A stretch of 6,429 nucleotides of DNA, taken from Pseudomonadota bacterium (lineage in GTDB: Bacteria; Pseudomonadota; Alphaproteobacteria; Micropepsales; Micropepsaceae). Location: the NCBI GenBank assembly GCA_021808875.1, contig JAKBAU010000212.1:1-6429 (forward strand), given 5' to 3'. The notes below the pieces were generated by a model. That model was not told the origin of the DNA and did not search any database. It saw only the letters and a list, made by a program, of their open reading frames with translations. This document shows positions 1 through 6,224 of the stretch, in pieces (within the stretch, counting starts at the first letter, position 1; each line of letters starts with the position of its first letter). The position numbers and the translations under genes were made by a program.

Positions 1-343
1 TTGGGCCAGCCCGCAGGACCTCGACGACATCGTCAACCTTACGATTCGCATCAATGATTTTCTCTCGGGTCTGTTCCTCGGGGCGGGGATCAAGCTGGTC
101 GACTTCAAGGTCGAATTTGGCCGCCTGTGGGAGAATGACTATATGCGCATCGTGCTGGCCGACGAGATTAGTCCGGACTCCTGCCGGTTGTGGGATGTCA
201 ATTCCAACGAGAAAATGGACAAGGACCGCTTTCGCCGCGACCTTGGCGGCGTGGTTGAGGCTTATTCCGAAGTTGCCCGCCGACTGGGAATTATGCCCGA
301 ATCAATGCAAGGAGAGGCCAAAGGTCCGGTCCTTGTGAAATGA
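1..343 (+). CDS. purC: SAICAR synthetase, C-terminal part (5' end outside window)
   Basis: This is the last 113 codons of phosphoribosylaminoimidazole-succinocarboxamide synthase, read from base 2 and ending at TGA 341-343. The enzyme is cytosolic and joins CAIR and aspartate with ATP to give SAICAR in de novo purine synthesis. Seen in the sequence: the family signature LVDFKVEFG (bases 95-121) and the conserved block [14 protein letters not shown] (155-196), followed by the usual C-terminal helix region ([13 protein letters not shown]) and a short tail. No frameshift is visible. The stop overlaps the upstream ATG candidate of purS (ATGA at 340-343), which points to one operon with translational coupling. 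The start, promoter and any regulatory leader lie outside the window. Confidence 0.96.
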   Translation, partial: WASPQDLDDIVNLTIRINDFLSGLFLGAGIKLVDFKVEFGRLWENDYMRIVLADEISPDSCRLWDVNSNEKMDKDRFRRDLGGVVEAYSEVARRLGIMPESMQGEAKGPVLVK

Positions 344-594
344 GCAGCTCGATGAAAGCGCGCGTCTTTGTAACTTTGAAAAGTGGGGTCCTTGATCCTC
401 AGGGCAAAGCCATCAGCCATGCCCTGCAGGGGCTTGGCTTTGACGGCGTTGGTGAGGTCCGCCAAGGCAAGGTGATCGATCTTGAGTTGGCTGAGAGCGA
501 TGCCACGAAGGCGCGGGCCGTGGTTAAGGATATGTGTGAGCAGCTGCTTGCCAACACCGTGATCGAAAAATACGAAATCGAACTTAAATCCTAG
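340..594 (+). CDS. purS: FGAM synthetase subunit PurS
   Basis: Small subunit of the three-part formylglycinamidine ribonucleotide synthetase (PurS-PurQ-PurL). In the known family PurS has no catalytic activity itself; it forms a dimer that bridges PurQ and PurL and is needed for passing ammonia between them. The 84-residue product has the characteristic start region [20 protein letters not shown] and the end [14 protein letters not shown]. Two starts are possible: ATG at 340, overlapping the purC stop, or ATG at 352, giving 80 residues and beginning at the usual family start MKARV. I keep 340 because of the ATGA overlap, but 352 fits the family length equally well. A purine-rich GGAGAGG lies at 311-317, rather far from either start. 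Confidence 0.95.
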   Translation: MSSSMKARVFVTLKSGVLDPQGKAISHALQGLGFDGVGEVRQGKVIDLELAESDATKARAVVKDMCEQLLANTVIEKYEIELKS

Positions 595-614
595 CCCCGT
601 GGTGCAGGTTTTGG

Positions 615-630
615 GTTCACAATTGTAAAC
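615..630. repeat. 16-bp near-perfect palindrome in the purS-purQ gap
   Basis: GTTCACAATTGTAAAC pairs at 7 of 8 positions around the centre 622/623, with ACAATTGT perfect. There is no room for an RNA loop, so it would act, if at all, as DNA, for example as a dimeric regulator site. It lies in an AT-rich patch of an otherwise GC-rich operon gap. I see no good promoter around it, and I do not recognise it as a known purine regulator site. Confidence 0.35.
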
Positions 631-698
631 GCCCGCGTCAATCAAAGCAGGGGCGCTTGCGGGCAAAAGCTCCAATTTCAAGGCAAATGGTGCCATCT

Positions 699-1370
699 AT
701 GAGAGCTGCCGTCATCGTCTTTCCTGCTTCCAACTGCGACCGCGATGCGGCGAGCGCGCTTGAAGCGCTCACCGGTCAAAGGCCACAGATGGTATGGCAT
801 CAGCAGAGCGAGCTGCCCGCAGGTATCGATTTGGTCGTCCTTCCGGGCGGGTTTTCCTATGGCGATTATCTGCGTACCGGGGCCATGGCCGCGCATTCCA
901 ATGTCATGGGCGCGGTTAAGTCACATGCCGAAAAGGGGGGCGCGGTCCTGGGCATCTGCAATGGCTTTCAGGTCCTCACAGAGACCCACATGTTGCCAGG
1001 CGTTTTGATGCGCAATGCCGGACTGAAATTTGTCTGTCACATGACCGAACTGGTCGTGAGCGAGAGCCAGTCCGCCTTTACCCGCAAGTATTCTGCAGGC
1101 CAGCACGTGTCGTTTCCGGTGGCTCATGGTGAGGGTAACTACTATGCGGATGAGGCGACGCTAGACCGGCTTGAAGGCGAGGGGCGCGTCGCCTTTCGCT
1201 ATGCGCCTGGGCACAACTGCAATGGCTCGACGCGCGACATTGCTGGAATATTGTCGGAAAAGCGCAATGTATTGGGATTGATGCCGCATCCGGAGCGGGT
1301 GTGCGATCCGCTGTTGGGCGGCACCGATGGACGGGCGCTGTTCCAAAGTCTCATTGAAACCCTGGGATGA
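699..1370 (+). CDS. purQ: FGAM synthetase glutaminase subunit PurQ
   Basis: Glutamine amidotransferase subunit of the FGAM synthetase complex. It hydrolyses glutamine and supplies ammonia to PurL. The class-I glutaminase triad is visible: Cys87 in GICNGFQ, and His197 and Glu199 in LMPHPERV. The oxyanion-hole region [12 protein letters not shown] (48-59) and the N-terminal [12 protein letters not shown] are intact. The open frame extends upstream to TTG 657, and ATG 687 is also possible, but the start at 699 gives 223 residues and MRAAVIVFP, which match the family. An AAGG element at 680-683 is 3 nt before ATG 687 and 15 nt before ATG 699, so the ribosome site alone does not settle the start. 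It follows purS after about 104 bases. Confidence 0.96.
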   Translation: MRAAVIVFPASNCDRDAASALEALTGQRPQMVWHQQSELPAGIDLVVLPGGFSYGDYLRTGAMAAHSNVMGAVKSHAEKGGAVLGICNGFQVLTETHMLPGVLMRNAGLKFVCHMTELVVSESQSAFTRKYSAGQHVSFPVAHGEGNYYADEATLDRLEGEGRVAFRYAPGHNCNGSTRDIAGILSEKRNVLGLMPHPERVCDPLLGGTDGRALFQSLIETLG

Positions 1371-1376
1371 GACCAT

Positions 1377-1463
1377 ATGGGCTTGCCGAGGGTCTGTGCG
1401 TCAAGGATGCGGGCAGCAAAGACACGGCAGGCCCTGGCCATGCCAATCGCTGAGGAACTGTGA
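1377..1463 (+). CDS. Possible 28-codon small ORF between purQ and purL
   Basis: An ATG at 1377 opens a frame of 28 codons ending in TGA 1461-1463. The stop overlaps the GTG at 1460 (GTGA), one of two possible purL starts. GGGA at 1364-1367 stands 9 nt before the ATG. The product (begins [10 protein letters not shown], ends MPIAEEL) is basic in the middle and matches no family I know. It spans almost the whole purQ-purL gap. It could be a leader peptide or a coupling ORF, or a chance frame; the evidence is position only. Confidence 0.2.
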   Translation: MGLPRVCASRMRAAKTRQALAMPIAEEL

Positions 1464-1465
1464 CT

Positions 1466-3691
1466 GTGAGTGGGATAACGCCGGAACTTGTAGCCGAACA
1501 TGGCCTGAGTGCGGACGAGTATGGCCGTATCCTCGAGCTTCTCGGCCGCGCCCCCAGTCTTGTCGAGCTGGGCGTGTTTAGCGTCATGTGGTCTGAGCAC
1601 TGCTCCTATAAGTCCACCCGGGTGCATTTGCGTCGCCTGCCGACAAAGGCCCCCTGGGTCATACAGGGCCCCGGAGAAAATGCGGGTGTGGTCGACATTG
1701 GCGATGGCGATGCGGCTGTGTTCAAGATGGAAAGCCACAACCACCCAAGTTTCATCGAACCCTATCAGGGGGCGGCGACCGGCGTTGGTGGCATCATGCG
1801 CGATGTCTTCACGATGGGTGCCCGGCCGATCGCAATGCTGAATGCTCTGCGCTTTGGGGCGCCACAGCACCCCAAGACCCGCCATCTGCTGTCAGGTGTC
1901 GTGGCCGGCATTGGCGGCTATGGCAATTGCATGGGGGTGCCGACAGTCGGGGGAGAGGTCAATTTTCACCGCTCCTATAACGGCAACATTCTCGTCAATG
2001 CGATGTGCGTGGGACTTGCCAGGGCCGACAAGATCTTCCTGTCGGCAGCCAAAGGGGCTGGCAATCCGGTAGTCTATATCGGCTCCAAAACGGGACGCGA
2101 CGGCATTCACGGGGCCACGATGGCGTCAGCTGAATTTGGCGAAGACGCACAGGAAAAACGTCCCACGGTCCAGGTCGGCGATCCCTTTACCGAAAAGCTA
2201 TTGCTCGAGGCGTGCCTCGAACTGATGGAGACCGATGCGATTATCGCCATTCAGGACATGGGGGCGGCAGGACTCACGTCCTCCTCGGCCGAGATGGCGG
2301 ACAAGGGCGGTTCCGGTATCGATCTGGATCTCGACAAGGTGCCCCAGCGCGAAGCGGAGATGACCGCCTACGAGATGATGCTCTCGGAAAGCCAGGAGCG
2401 CATGCTCGCAGTATTAAAGCCGGGGCGGGAGAAGCAGGCGGAAGCAATATTTAAAAAGTGGGAGCTTGATTTTGCCGTCATCGGTGTCACCACCCCCACC
2501 GATCGCCTCGTGGTCCGACACAGAGGTCAAGTGGTAGCCGATCTTCCGGTGGGGGCGCTTTCCAATGCGGCGCCGCTCTATGAGCGGCCCTTTGAACGCC
2601 GTCCGGCCACATCAGGTGTTCCCGCCTATGATCGGAACCGGCCCCTGGGTGACTGTCTGCTACATCTGCTTGGCTCGCCGGATCTGTGCGCGCGTCGCTG
2701 GATCTGGGAACAATATGACCACACAGTGATGAGCGACACGGTACAGCGTCCGGGTGGCGATGCTGCGGTGGTGCGCGTCCATGCCAGCCAGAAGGCGCTG
2801 GCCATGACTACGGACGTAACACCACGCTACTGCTTTGCCGATCCTTTCGAGGGCGGCAAGCAGGCGGTGGCTGAGGCCTGTCGGAATCTTTCGGCCGTGG
2901 GTGCACGTCCGCTTGCGGCGACTGACAATCTCAATTTCGGCAATCCGCAAAAGCCTGAAATCATGTGGCAGATCGTGGCGGCGATCGATGGCATTGCCGA
3001 GGCCTGCCGTGTCCTCGATTGCCCCATCGTCTCGGGCAATTGCTCACTCTACAATGAGACCAATGGGGAAGGGATCCTGCCCACGCCGACGATCGGTGCC
3101 ATCGGGCTCATCGGCGATGTGCAACGCATGGCAAGCCTTGCCTTCAAGCGTGAGGGTGATGCCCTGCTGCTGCTTGGTCATACGCGAGGGCATCTCGGCC
3201 AGTCGATTTTCCTGCGTGAGATCGAGGGACGCGAGGAGGGCGCTGTGCCGCCGGTCGACTTGGTGGCTGAGCGCGATCATGGCGGGTTTGTACGAGGCTT
3301 GATCGAAGCGGGGCTCGTCGACACCTGCCATGATGTTGGTGATGGCGGGTTGCTCGTGGCGGTCAGCGAAATGGCCTTGGCGGGTGATATTGGGGTGGTG
3401 CTTGCCCCAACTAAAGGTGGGGATGGACCAGCTGCAGGTTCGGTCGATGACGTGGCCTTCTGGTTTGGTGAGGATCAGGGACGTTATCTCCTGTCCGTGC
3501 CGGCTGACCAGGCTGGCGAGGTTCTGGCGGAAGCGCGGCGGCGGCGCCTACCCTGCTGGCGGATTGGCGAGGTGTGTGGCGATCATTTGGTCCTCGGCGG
3601 AACCAAGCTTAGTCTCGAGCAATTGCGCGCGGTGCATGAAGGCTGGTTCCCCGCCTATATGGGGCAAGGCGAGCTGCCGCCCGTGAACTGA
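1466..3691 (+). CDS. purL: FGAM synthetase large subunit PurL (short type)
   Basis: Catalytic subunit of FGAM synthetase: it converts FGAR plus ATP and ammonia from PurQ into FGAM. The product is about 741 residues, the usual size of the short PurL that needs PurS and PurQ. Numbered from GTG 1466, visible landmarks are the catalytic-His block [10 protein letters not shown] (His45), the metal/nucleotide block KMESHNHPS (about 88-96), [16 protein letters not shown] (about 107-122), the second-half TTDVTPRY (from 448), [10 protein letters not shown] (from 485), [10 protein letters not shown] (from 523) and HDVGDGG (622-628). These mark two tandem AIRS-like modules. The reading frame is unbroken. 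Start: GTG 1460 and GTG 1466 are both open. AGGAA at 1453-1457 is 8 nt before 1466 but only 2 nt before 1460, and 1466 gives [14 protein letters not shown], the common family N-terminus. Starting at 1460 would overlap the small upstream ORF. Confidence 0.97.
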   Translation: MSGITPELVAEHGLSADEYGRILELLGRAPSLVELGVFSVMWSEHCSYKSTRVHLRRLPTKAPWVIQGPGENAGVVDIGDGDAAVFKMESHNHPSFIEPYQGAATGVGGIMRDVFTMGARPIAMLNALRFGAPQHPKTRHLLSGVVAGIGGYGNCMGVPTVGGEVNFHRSYNGNILVNAMCVGLARADKIFLSAAKGAGNPVVYIGSKTGRDGIHGATMASAEFGEDAQEKRPTVQVGDPFTEKLLLEACLELMETDAIIAIQDMGAAGLTSSSAEMADKGGSGIDLDLDKVPQREAEMTAYEMMLSESQERMLAVLKPGREKQAEAIFKKWELDFAVIGVTTPTDRLVVRHRGQVVADLPVGALSNAAPLYERPFERRPATSGVPAYDRNRPLGDCLLHLLGSPDLCARRWIWEQYDHTVMSDTVQRPGGDAAVVRVHASQKALAMTTDVTPRYCFADPFEGGKQAVAEACRNLSAVGARPLAATDNLNFGNPQKPEIMWQIVAAIDGIAEACRVLDCPIVSGNCSLYNETNGEGILPTPTIGAIGLIGDVQRMASLAFKREGDALLLLGHTRGHLGQSIFLREIEGREEGAVPPVDLVAERDHGGFVRGLIEAGLVDTCHDVGDGGLLVAVSEMALAGDIGVVLAPTKGGDGPAAGSVDDVAFWFGEDQGRYLLSVPADQAGEVLAEARRRRLPCWRIGEVCGDHLVLGGTKLSLEQLRAVHEGWFPAYMGQGELPPVN

Positions 3692-3754
3692 TGTATCCAG
3701 TGGCTCTTGGGTGCAGTCGGGGCGGCCCCAGCTCTGATGCACGCTTGCTACTTG

Positions 3755-3760
3755 TATAAT
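3755..3760 (+). promoter_or_regulatory. Candidate -10 box upstream of bolA
   Basis: A perfect TATAAT lies in the 95-base gap after purL, with a predicted start near 3767 and a leader of about 20 bases before the bolA ATG. I find no convincing -35: the hexamers 16-18 bases upstream (such as CTCTGA at 3732-3737) match poorly. TG lies directly against the box rather than one base away, so it is not a standard extended -10. It may give bolA-grxD expression independent of the purine operon. Confidence 0.4.
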
Positions 3761-3786
3761 GGGTTGAACAGGAAATAGGTGCTGGA

Positions 3787-4020
3787 ATGGCGATGCAGGC
3801 CGCAGAGATCGAAAGGCTGATCAAGGAAGCTTTCCCGGATGCCGAGGTTACGATCACCGATCTGGCTGGTGACAATGACCATTACGCAGCCATGATTGCG
3901 AGCAGTGCGTTCAAGGGCAAAACACGGGTCCAGCAGCATCAGATGGTCTATGATGCGCTGAAGGGCCGCATGGGCGGTGTCCTGCACGCCCTGTCGCTGC
4001 AGACCAGCGTCAAGGTGTGA
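3787..4020 (+). CDS. BolA-family protein (IbaG/BolA2-like)
   Basis: A 77-residue BolA-family protein. In the known family, small BolA proteins bind CGFS monothiol glutaredoxins and share a [2Fe-2S] cluster, acting in cluster transfer or iron sensing. Seen here: an N-terminal helix (residues 4-15), the loop GDNDHY (28-33), the SSAFKGKTRVQQHQMVY core (39-55) and the C-terminal LHALSLQT (66-73). His67 occupies the conserved C-terminal His position known to ligand the cluster in BolA-Grx complexes. The length and absence of an N-terminal extension favour the short IbaG/BolA2 type over the longer E. coli BolA. ATG 3787 is preceded by AGGAAATAGG (3770-3779). A start at ATG 3793 would remove only two residues. 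The neighbour grxD encodes the expected partner, 97 bases downstream on the same strand. Confidence 0.93.
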   Translation: MAMQAAEIERLIKEAFPDAEVTITDLAGDNDHYAAMIASSAFKGKTRVQQHQMVYDALKGRMGGVLHALSLQTSVKV

Positions 4021-4117
4021 TGGCGGTAGATGCCGGGGACCCAGGCTGATCTTGACGCCCTGAGCCACGGTTCTTAGATCATGGGTTTACCTCCAGTCCA
4101 TTGAAAGGCCTCGTGCA

Positions 4118-4450
4118 ATGAGCGTGCGTGATCAGATCGCCAAGGAAATCGCAGATAATGACGTCGTGCTTTACATGAAGGGCACGCCAGTGTTTCCGCA
4201 GTGCGGCTTTTCCTCTGTCGCGGTGCAGATCCTTTCCAGCCTGGGTGTAAAGTTTAAGTCGGTGGATGTTCTCAAGGACCCAGAGGTTCGTCAGGGTGTC
4301 AAAGAGTTCTCCAACTGGCCGACCATTCCCCAGCTTTATGTCAAAGGTGAATTTGTCGGAGGTTCGGACATTTTGCGTGAAATGTACGAAGCCGACGAGC
4401 TTGGCCCGTTCCTCGCGGAAAAGGGCATTGTCTGCCAGCCCGGCGCCTAG
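4118..4450 (+). CDS. grxD: Monothiol (CGFS) glutaredoxin, Grx4 type
   Basis: A 110-residue single-domain monothiol glutaredoxin. In the known family these proteins bind a [2Fe-2S] cluster with glutathione as a homodimer, or as a heterodimer with BolA, and act in iron-sulfur cluster delivery and iron regulation rather than as classical disulfide reductases. The active-site CGFS is at residues 29-32 (Cys29). The glutathione-binding elements are also present: Lys21 in YMKGTP, the WPTIPQLYV cis-proline loop (68-76) and GGSD (81-84). The start ATG 4118 is supported by GAAAGG (4103-4108) with a spacer of 9. It follows the BolA gene after 97 bases without a clear terminator, so the pair is probably cotranscribed. 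No T-tailed hairpin lies directly after it; the first strong terminator is about 240 bases downstream. Confidence 0.95.
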   Translation: MSVRDQIAKEIADNDVVLYMKGTPVFPQCGFSSVAVQILSSLGVKFKSVDVLKDPEVRQGVKEFSNWPTIPQLYVKGEFVGGSDILREMYEADELGPFLAEKGIVCQPGA

Positions 4451-4488
4451 GCCTTGCGGATTGATTGTCGCCAACAAACTGTACCGTT

Positions 4489-4517
4489 TTAGCAACTGTC
4501 CATTAAAATTGTATCAT
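4489..4517 (+). promoter_or_regulatory. Candidate sigma70-type promoter for the 4524-4725 RNA
   Basis: TTAGCA (4489-4494; 4 of 6 to consensus) and TATCAT (4512-4517; 5 of 6) are separated by exactly 17 bases in the AT-rich part of the gap after grxD. The predicted start is near 4524. The -10 box and start region are covered by the palindrome at 4516-4525. No coding frame of note follows, so the transcript would be the structured RNA ending at the terminator. Confidence 0.4.
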
Positions 4518-4525
4518 GACGTCAT
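4516..4525. repeat. Perfect 10-bp palindrome over the promoter start region
   Basis: ATGACGTCAT is fully self-complementary and overlaps the last two bases of the TATCAT box and the predicted transcription start. This is where a repressor site would be expected. No regulator is assigned. A palindrome of this length can arise by chance, so the weight comes from its position. Confidence 0.35.
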
Positions 4526-4540
4526 CTTATGTAGAAAATA

Positions 4541-4570
4541 CTTGAAAACTGTTGCCTCGCTGCATAGGTA
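4541..4570 (+). promoter_or_regulatory. Weaker alternative promoter (CTTGAAA)
   Basis: CTTGAAA at 4541-4547 resembles a housekeeping or heat-shock (RpoH) -35. The possible -10, CATAGG around 4563-4568, is poor. If used, the start would be near 4575, giving an RNA of about 150 nt that begins just before the first hairpin. It is an alternative to the promoter at 4489-4517 and less well supported at the -10. Confidence 0.2.
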
Positions 4571-4688
4571 GTAGGACGAGACGGGCGACGACGCCATCCA
4601 GCAGGCACTGCCCCCCCGCTCGCAAGCTGGATGGAGCCCTCTCGTGGTGTCGGTCATCCCCTCCCGACACCGGCGCGTAACGGCGCAT

Positions 4689-4725
4689 GACGCCCGGTCA
4701 TTCCCCTGACCGGGCGTCTTTTTTT
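4689..4725 (+). terminator. Rho-independent terminator
   Basis: GACGCCCGGTCA (4689-4700) pairs perfectly over 12 bp with TGACCGGGCGTC (4707-4718), with a 6-nt loop TTCCCC, followed by seven T (4719-4725). It ends plus-strand transcription, either of the candidate small RNA or of reads coming from grxD. On the minus strand the stem is not followed by a T run, so it should not be an efficient intrinsic terminator for alkB. Confidence 0.95.
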
Positions 4726-4735
4726 GTGCGATCGC

Positions 4736-5353
4736 TCAGACCCGACGCAGTGTCAGATTGATGCGTCCTCCATCGGGAACGAGGCCGCAGCTACCCGCTA
4801 TGATGCGATCAATGCCATGAAAGGCGAGCCGCGCGGGGCCACCGAAGGCAAGCAGATCGCCGGAGTGCAGCGTCAGGCTGCGGCTTGGGCTTTTCCGGCT
4901 TGTGCCCCCAAGGCGAAACAGCGCCTTCGCGCCAAGACTCACCGACAGGACAGGGACATCGAGCGCGGTCTCGTCGCGGTCTTGATGCAAGCCCATACGC
5001 GCACCGGCGCTGTAATAATTGATAAGGCAGCAATGCGGATCAGGGGCGTCGGGCAGGGCCGCGTGCCATAGGCTGATGAGCATCGGAGGGATAGGTGGCC
5101 AAGGCTTACCGGTTTTGGGGTGGTGTTCCTGATAGCGGTAGCCGTCGTGGTCGGAAACCCAGCCCAAGGTGCCAAAATTGGTCTGGGTCACCGAAAAGGG
5201 GGTGCCGGTGCGTGGCATCGTTGGGTGCACGAAGGGGGCCTCTTCAACCGCGGACAGTACCGCCCCCAGCAATTCTGCTTGCTGCGCCGGATCGAGCGCC
5301 TGAGACCAGAGCTGGACACCTTCGGCGATGGAAAGGGCGTGGGGCAGTTGCAT
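4736..5353 (-). CDS. alkB: AlkB-type 2-oxoglutarate/Fe(II) DNA dealkylation dioxygenase
   Basis: Repairs alkylated bases such as 1-methyladenine and 3-methylcytosine in DNA or RNA by oxidative demethylation, using Fe(II) and 2-oxoglutarate. Numbered from ATG 5353 (205 residues): the iron triad is His123 and Asp125 (GLHQDRDE) with His179 (LAFHGID). The 2-oxoglutarate arginines are Arg197 and Arg203 (GRINLTLRR). Asn112 and Tyr114 (LINYY) and the base-recognition pair Trp65 and Tyr72 (GWVSDHDGYRY) match E. coli AlkB spacing. The core is complete. Start: ATG 5353 gives the usual family length. ATG 5464 is also open and would add 37 residues of unremarkable sequence, starting 16 bases after the upstream stop. 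Neither has a clear ribosome site. The much longer open frame reaching 5914 only shadows the phosphatase gene. It probably shares a transcript with that gene. Confidence 0.93.
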   Translation of the reverse strand: MQLPHALSIAEGVQLWSQALDPAQQAELLGAVLSAVEEAPFVHPTMPRTGTPFSVTQTNFGTLGWVSDHDGYRYQEHHPKTGKPWPPIPPMLISLWHAALPDAPDPHCCLINYYSAGARMGLHQDRDETALDVPVLSVSLGAKALFRLGGTSRKSPSRSLTLHSGDLLAFGGPARLAFHGIDRIIAGSCGLVPDGGRINLTLRRV

Positions 5354-5480
5354 CAGTCCGGCAGCTCTGAACGAGCCCCGCGATGCGCACGCCTGGTGGT
5401 CACGAATATCCAGGGCACGTGGCGCGACGGGCGCGGGCCGTAAACCATGGGCTGGGCTCTGCATACGCACAGGGTCCGCA

Positions 5481-6074
5481 TTAAGAGGCCTCACGATAGA
5501 CATTGCGGTAGGCGCTGCGTTGACCGCGAGCATCGAGCCAGGCCTGAAACGCGCCGGCACTATAATCCTGCTGCACGAAAGCGGCGAGGTCCCTGCCCTG
5601 TCCTTCTTCCCTGGCATAGACGACGAACAGGCGTAGCCAACGCTGATAAGGTTTGGGCAGATGCAGATAGGGCCACCGTGCAAACTGGGCGAGTGCGGCT
5701 GCCTCGCCCTGCCAGCCTTGGTGGTAAAGGATGAAAAGAGCGGCCGCGAGGCTGGTACGATCCTGGCCCCCTGAGCATTTGAGCAGCAAGGGCCTGGGAT
5801 TGTGTTCAAACGCCTCCAGAAGGCCCGCCAGCATGGCCCGTGAGGGCAGATGTTTGCTTGAGAGCATGGCATCGACATGCGCGATGCCTTCGCGGGCACA
5901 GATCCGGCGCTCATAATGCCACCAGCGCCAATCGGGATTGGCTCCGCGCAGATTAATCACGGTGCGAATTTTGTGACGGCGCAGAAACGGACCAAGCCTT
6001 CCACCATAGGCCTGAGCCGCGCGCGCGGCCTCGCCGGGCACGATCCAATGGAAATTATAGAGAATATCCGTCAT
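5481..6074 (-). CDS. CX5R protein tyrosine/dual-specificity-like phosphatase
   Basis: A 197-residue protein with the cysteine phosphatase signature [10 protein letters not shown]: nucleophile Cys100 and phosphate-binding Arg106, numbered from ATG 6074. Upstream, RTVINLRG (about 37-44) is the typical second strand motif of small dual-specificity phosphatases. Expected chemistry is phosphoester hydrolysis through a phospho-cysteine, in the cytosol (no signal peptide or membrane segment is seen); the substrate is unknown. The residue before the catalytic Cys is Lys rather than the usual His. Asp68 may be the general acid, judged only by its distance from the Cys. The C-terminal 80 or so residues are rich in aromatic and basic residues. 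Start: ATG 6074 fits the domain boundary; ATG 6083 adds three residues; the frame stays open to TTG 6203. No good ribosome site is visible. alkB follows on the same strand. Confidence 0.8.
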   Translation of the reverse strand: MTDILYNFHWIVPGEAARAAQAYGGRLGPFLRRHKIRTVINLRGANPDWRWWHYERRICAREGIAHVDAMLSSKHLPSRAMLAGLLEAFEHNPRPLLLKCSGGQDRTSLAAALFILYHQGWQGEAAALAQFARWPYLHLPKPYQRWLRLFVVYAREEGQGRDLAAFVQQDYSAGAFQAWLDARGQRSAYRNVYREAS

Positions 6075-6093
6075 TGCGCGCATGCGCGCGCAC
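6075..6093. repeat. Alternating GC-rich palindromic tract at the phosphatase start
   Basis: GCGCGCATGCGCGC at 6076-6089 is a perfect 14-bp palindrome inside 19 bases of strictly alternating purine and pyrimidine (6075-6093). It directly abuts the phosphatase ATG at 6074 and contains the alternative ATG at 6083. Such tracts can adopt Z-DNA under negative supercoiling, or self-pair in RNA; no function is shown. Confidence 0.5.
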
Positions 6094-6212
6094 CATACTG
6101 GGGCAGGCAGACTTTGGCGAAGGCTTTCGGTCCTTTGCACCGCTTGGGAACCCTTTAGGTGCCATCCGGTTACGGTGCGATCTGGCCGTGATACCCCTCC
6201 CAAACTTGGGCC

Positions 6213-6224
6213 GCAGGATCCTGC
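6213..6224. repeat. Perfect 12-bp palindrome abutting the rplU promoter
   Basis: GCAGGATCCTGC is fully self-complementary and ends exactly where the TTGACC -35 box begins (6225). The position suits a regulator binding next to RNA polymerase, for rplU or for the divergent phosphatase gene. No known regulator motif is recognised. Confidence 0.4.

Larger units (their letters stand above)
4524..4725 (+). ncRNA. Candidate structured small RNA with C-rich loops
   Basis: The region between grxD and alkB folds into three perfect stems. Stem 1 is CCATCCAGC (4594-4602) with GCTGGATGG (4626-4634), 9 bp, with a 23-nt loop containing seven consecutive C (4611-4617). Stem 2 is GGTGTCGG (4646-4653) with CCGACACC (4664-4671), 8 bp, loop TCATCCCCTC. 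Stem 3 is the terminator, loop TTCCCC. All three loops carry C runs, and stem 2 has CCCCTCCC across its loop edge, so they could pair with G-rich Shine-Dalgarno regions of mRNAs, as known for C-rich-loop small RNAs of Alphaproteobacteria. The 5' end is uncertain (about 4524 or 4575). The same structure could instead be a grxD 3' UTR, or be processed from it. I cannot assign it to a named RNA family. No convincing protein frame is present. Confidence 0.5.

Noticed and set aside
631..664. Hairpin GCCCGC / GCGGGC before purQ
   Set aside because: A 6-bp stem with a 22-base loop is weak in GC-rich DNA.
657..698. Longer PurQ starting at TTG 657 or ATG 687
   Set aside because: The family N-terminus and length (223 residues) start at ATG 699; the extension looks non-coding.
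3717..3731. GGGGC-G-GCCCC element after purL as a terminator
   Set aside because: The stem is very short with no loop room and no T tract.
4052..4080. Promoter upstream of grxD (TTGACG with a weak TAGATC 17 bases on)
   Set aside because: The -10 match is only about half, and readthrough from bolA is simpler.
4047..4081. Inverted repeat TGATCT / AGATCA in the bolA-grxD gap
   Set aside because: The arms are only 6 bp with a 23-base spacer; expected by chance.
4631..4690. 19-codon ORF inside the candidate RNA
   Set aside because: There is no ribosome site, and it runs through the stem arms; RNA structure explains the region better.
5354..5914. Long minus-strand open frame extending alkB upstream to 392 codons
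   Set aside because: It overlaps the phosphatase gene in another frame, and the extra residues have no resemblance to AlkB; the dioxygenase domain begins near 5353.
6075..6203. 43-residue N-terminal extension of the phosphatase from TTG 6203
   Set aside because: There is no domain content, and the purine-rich GGGAGGGG on the minus strand lies after, not before, the TTG and has no start codon at a proper distance.
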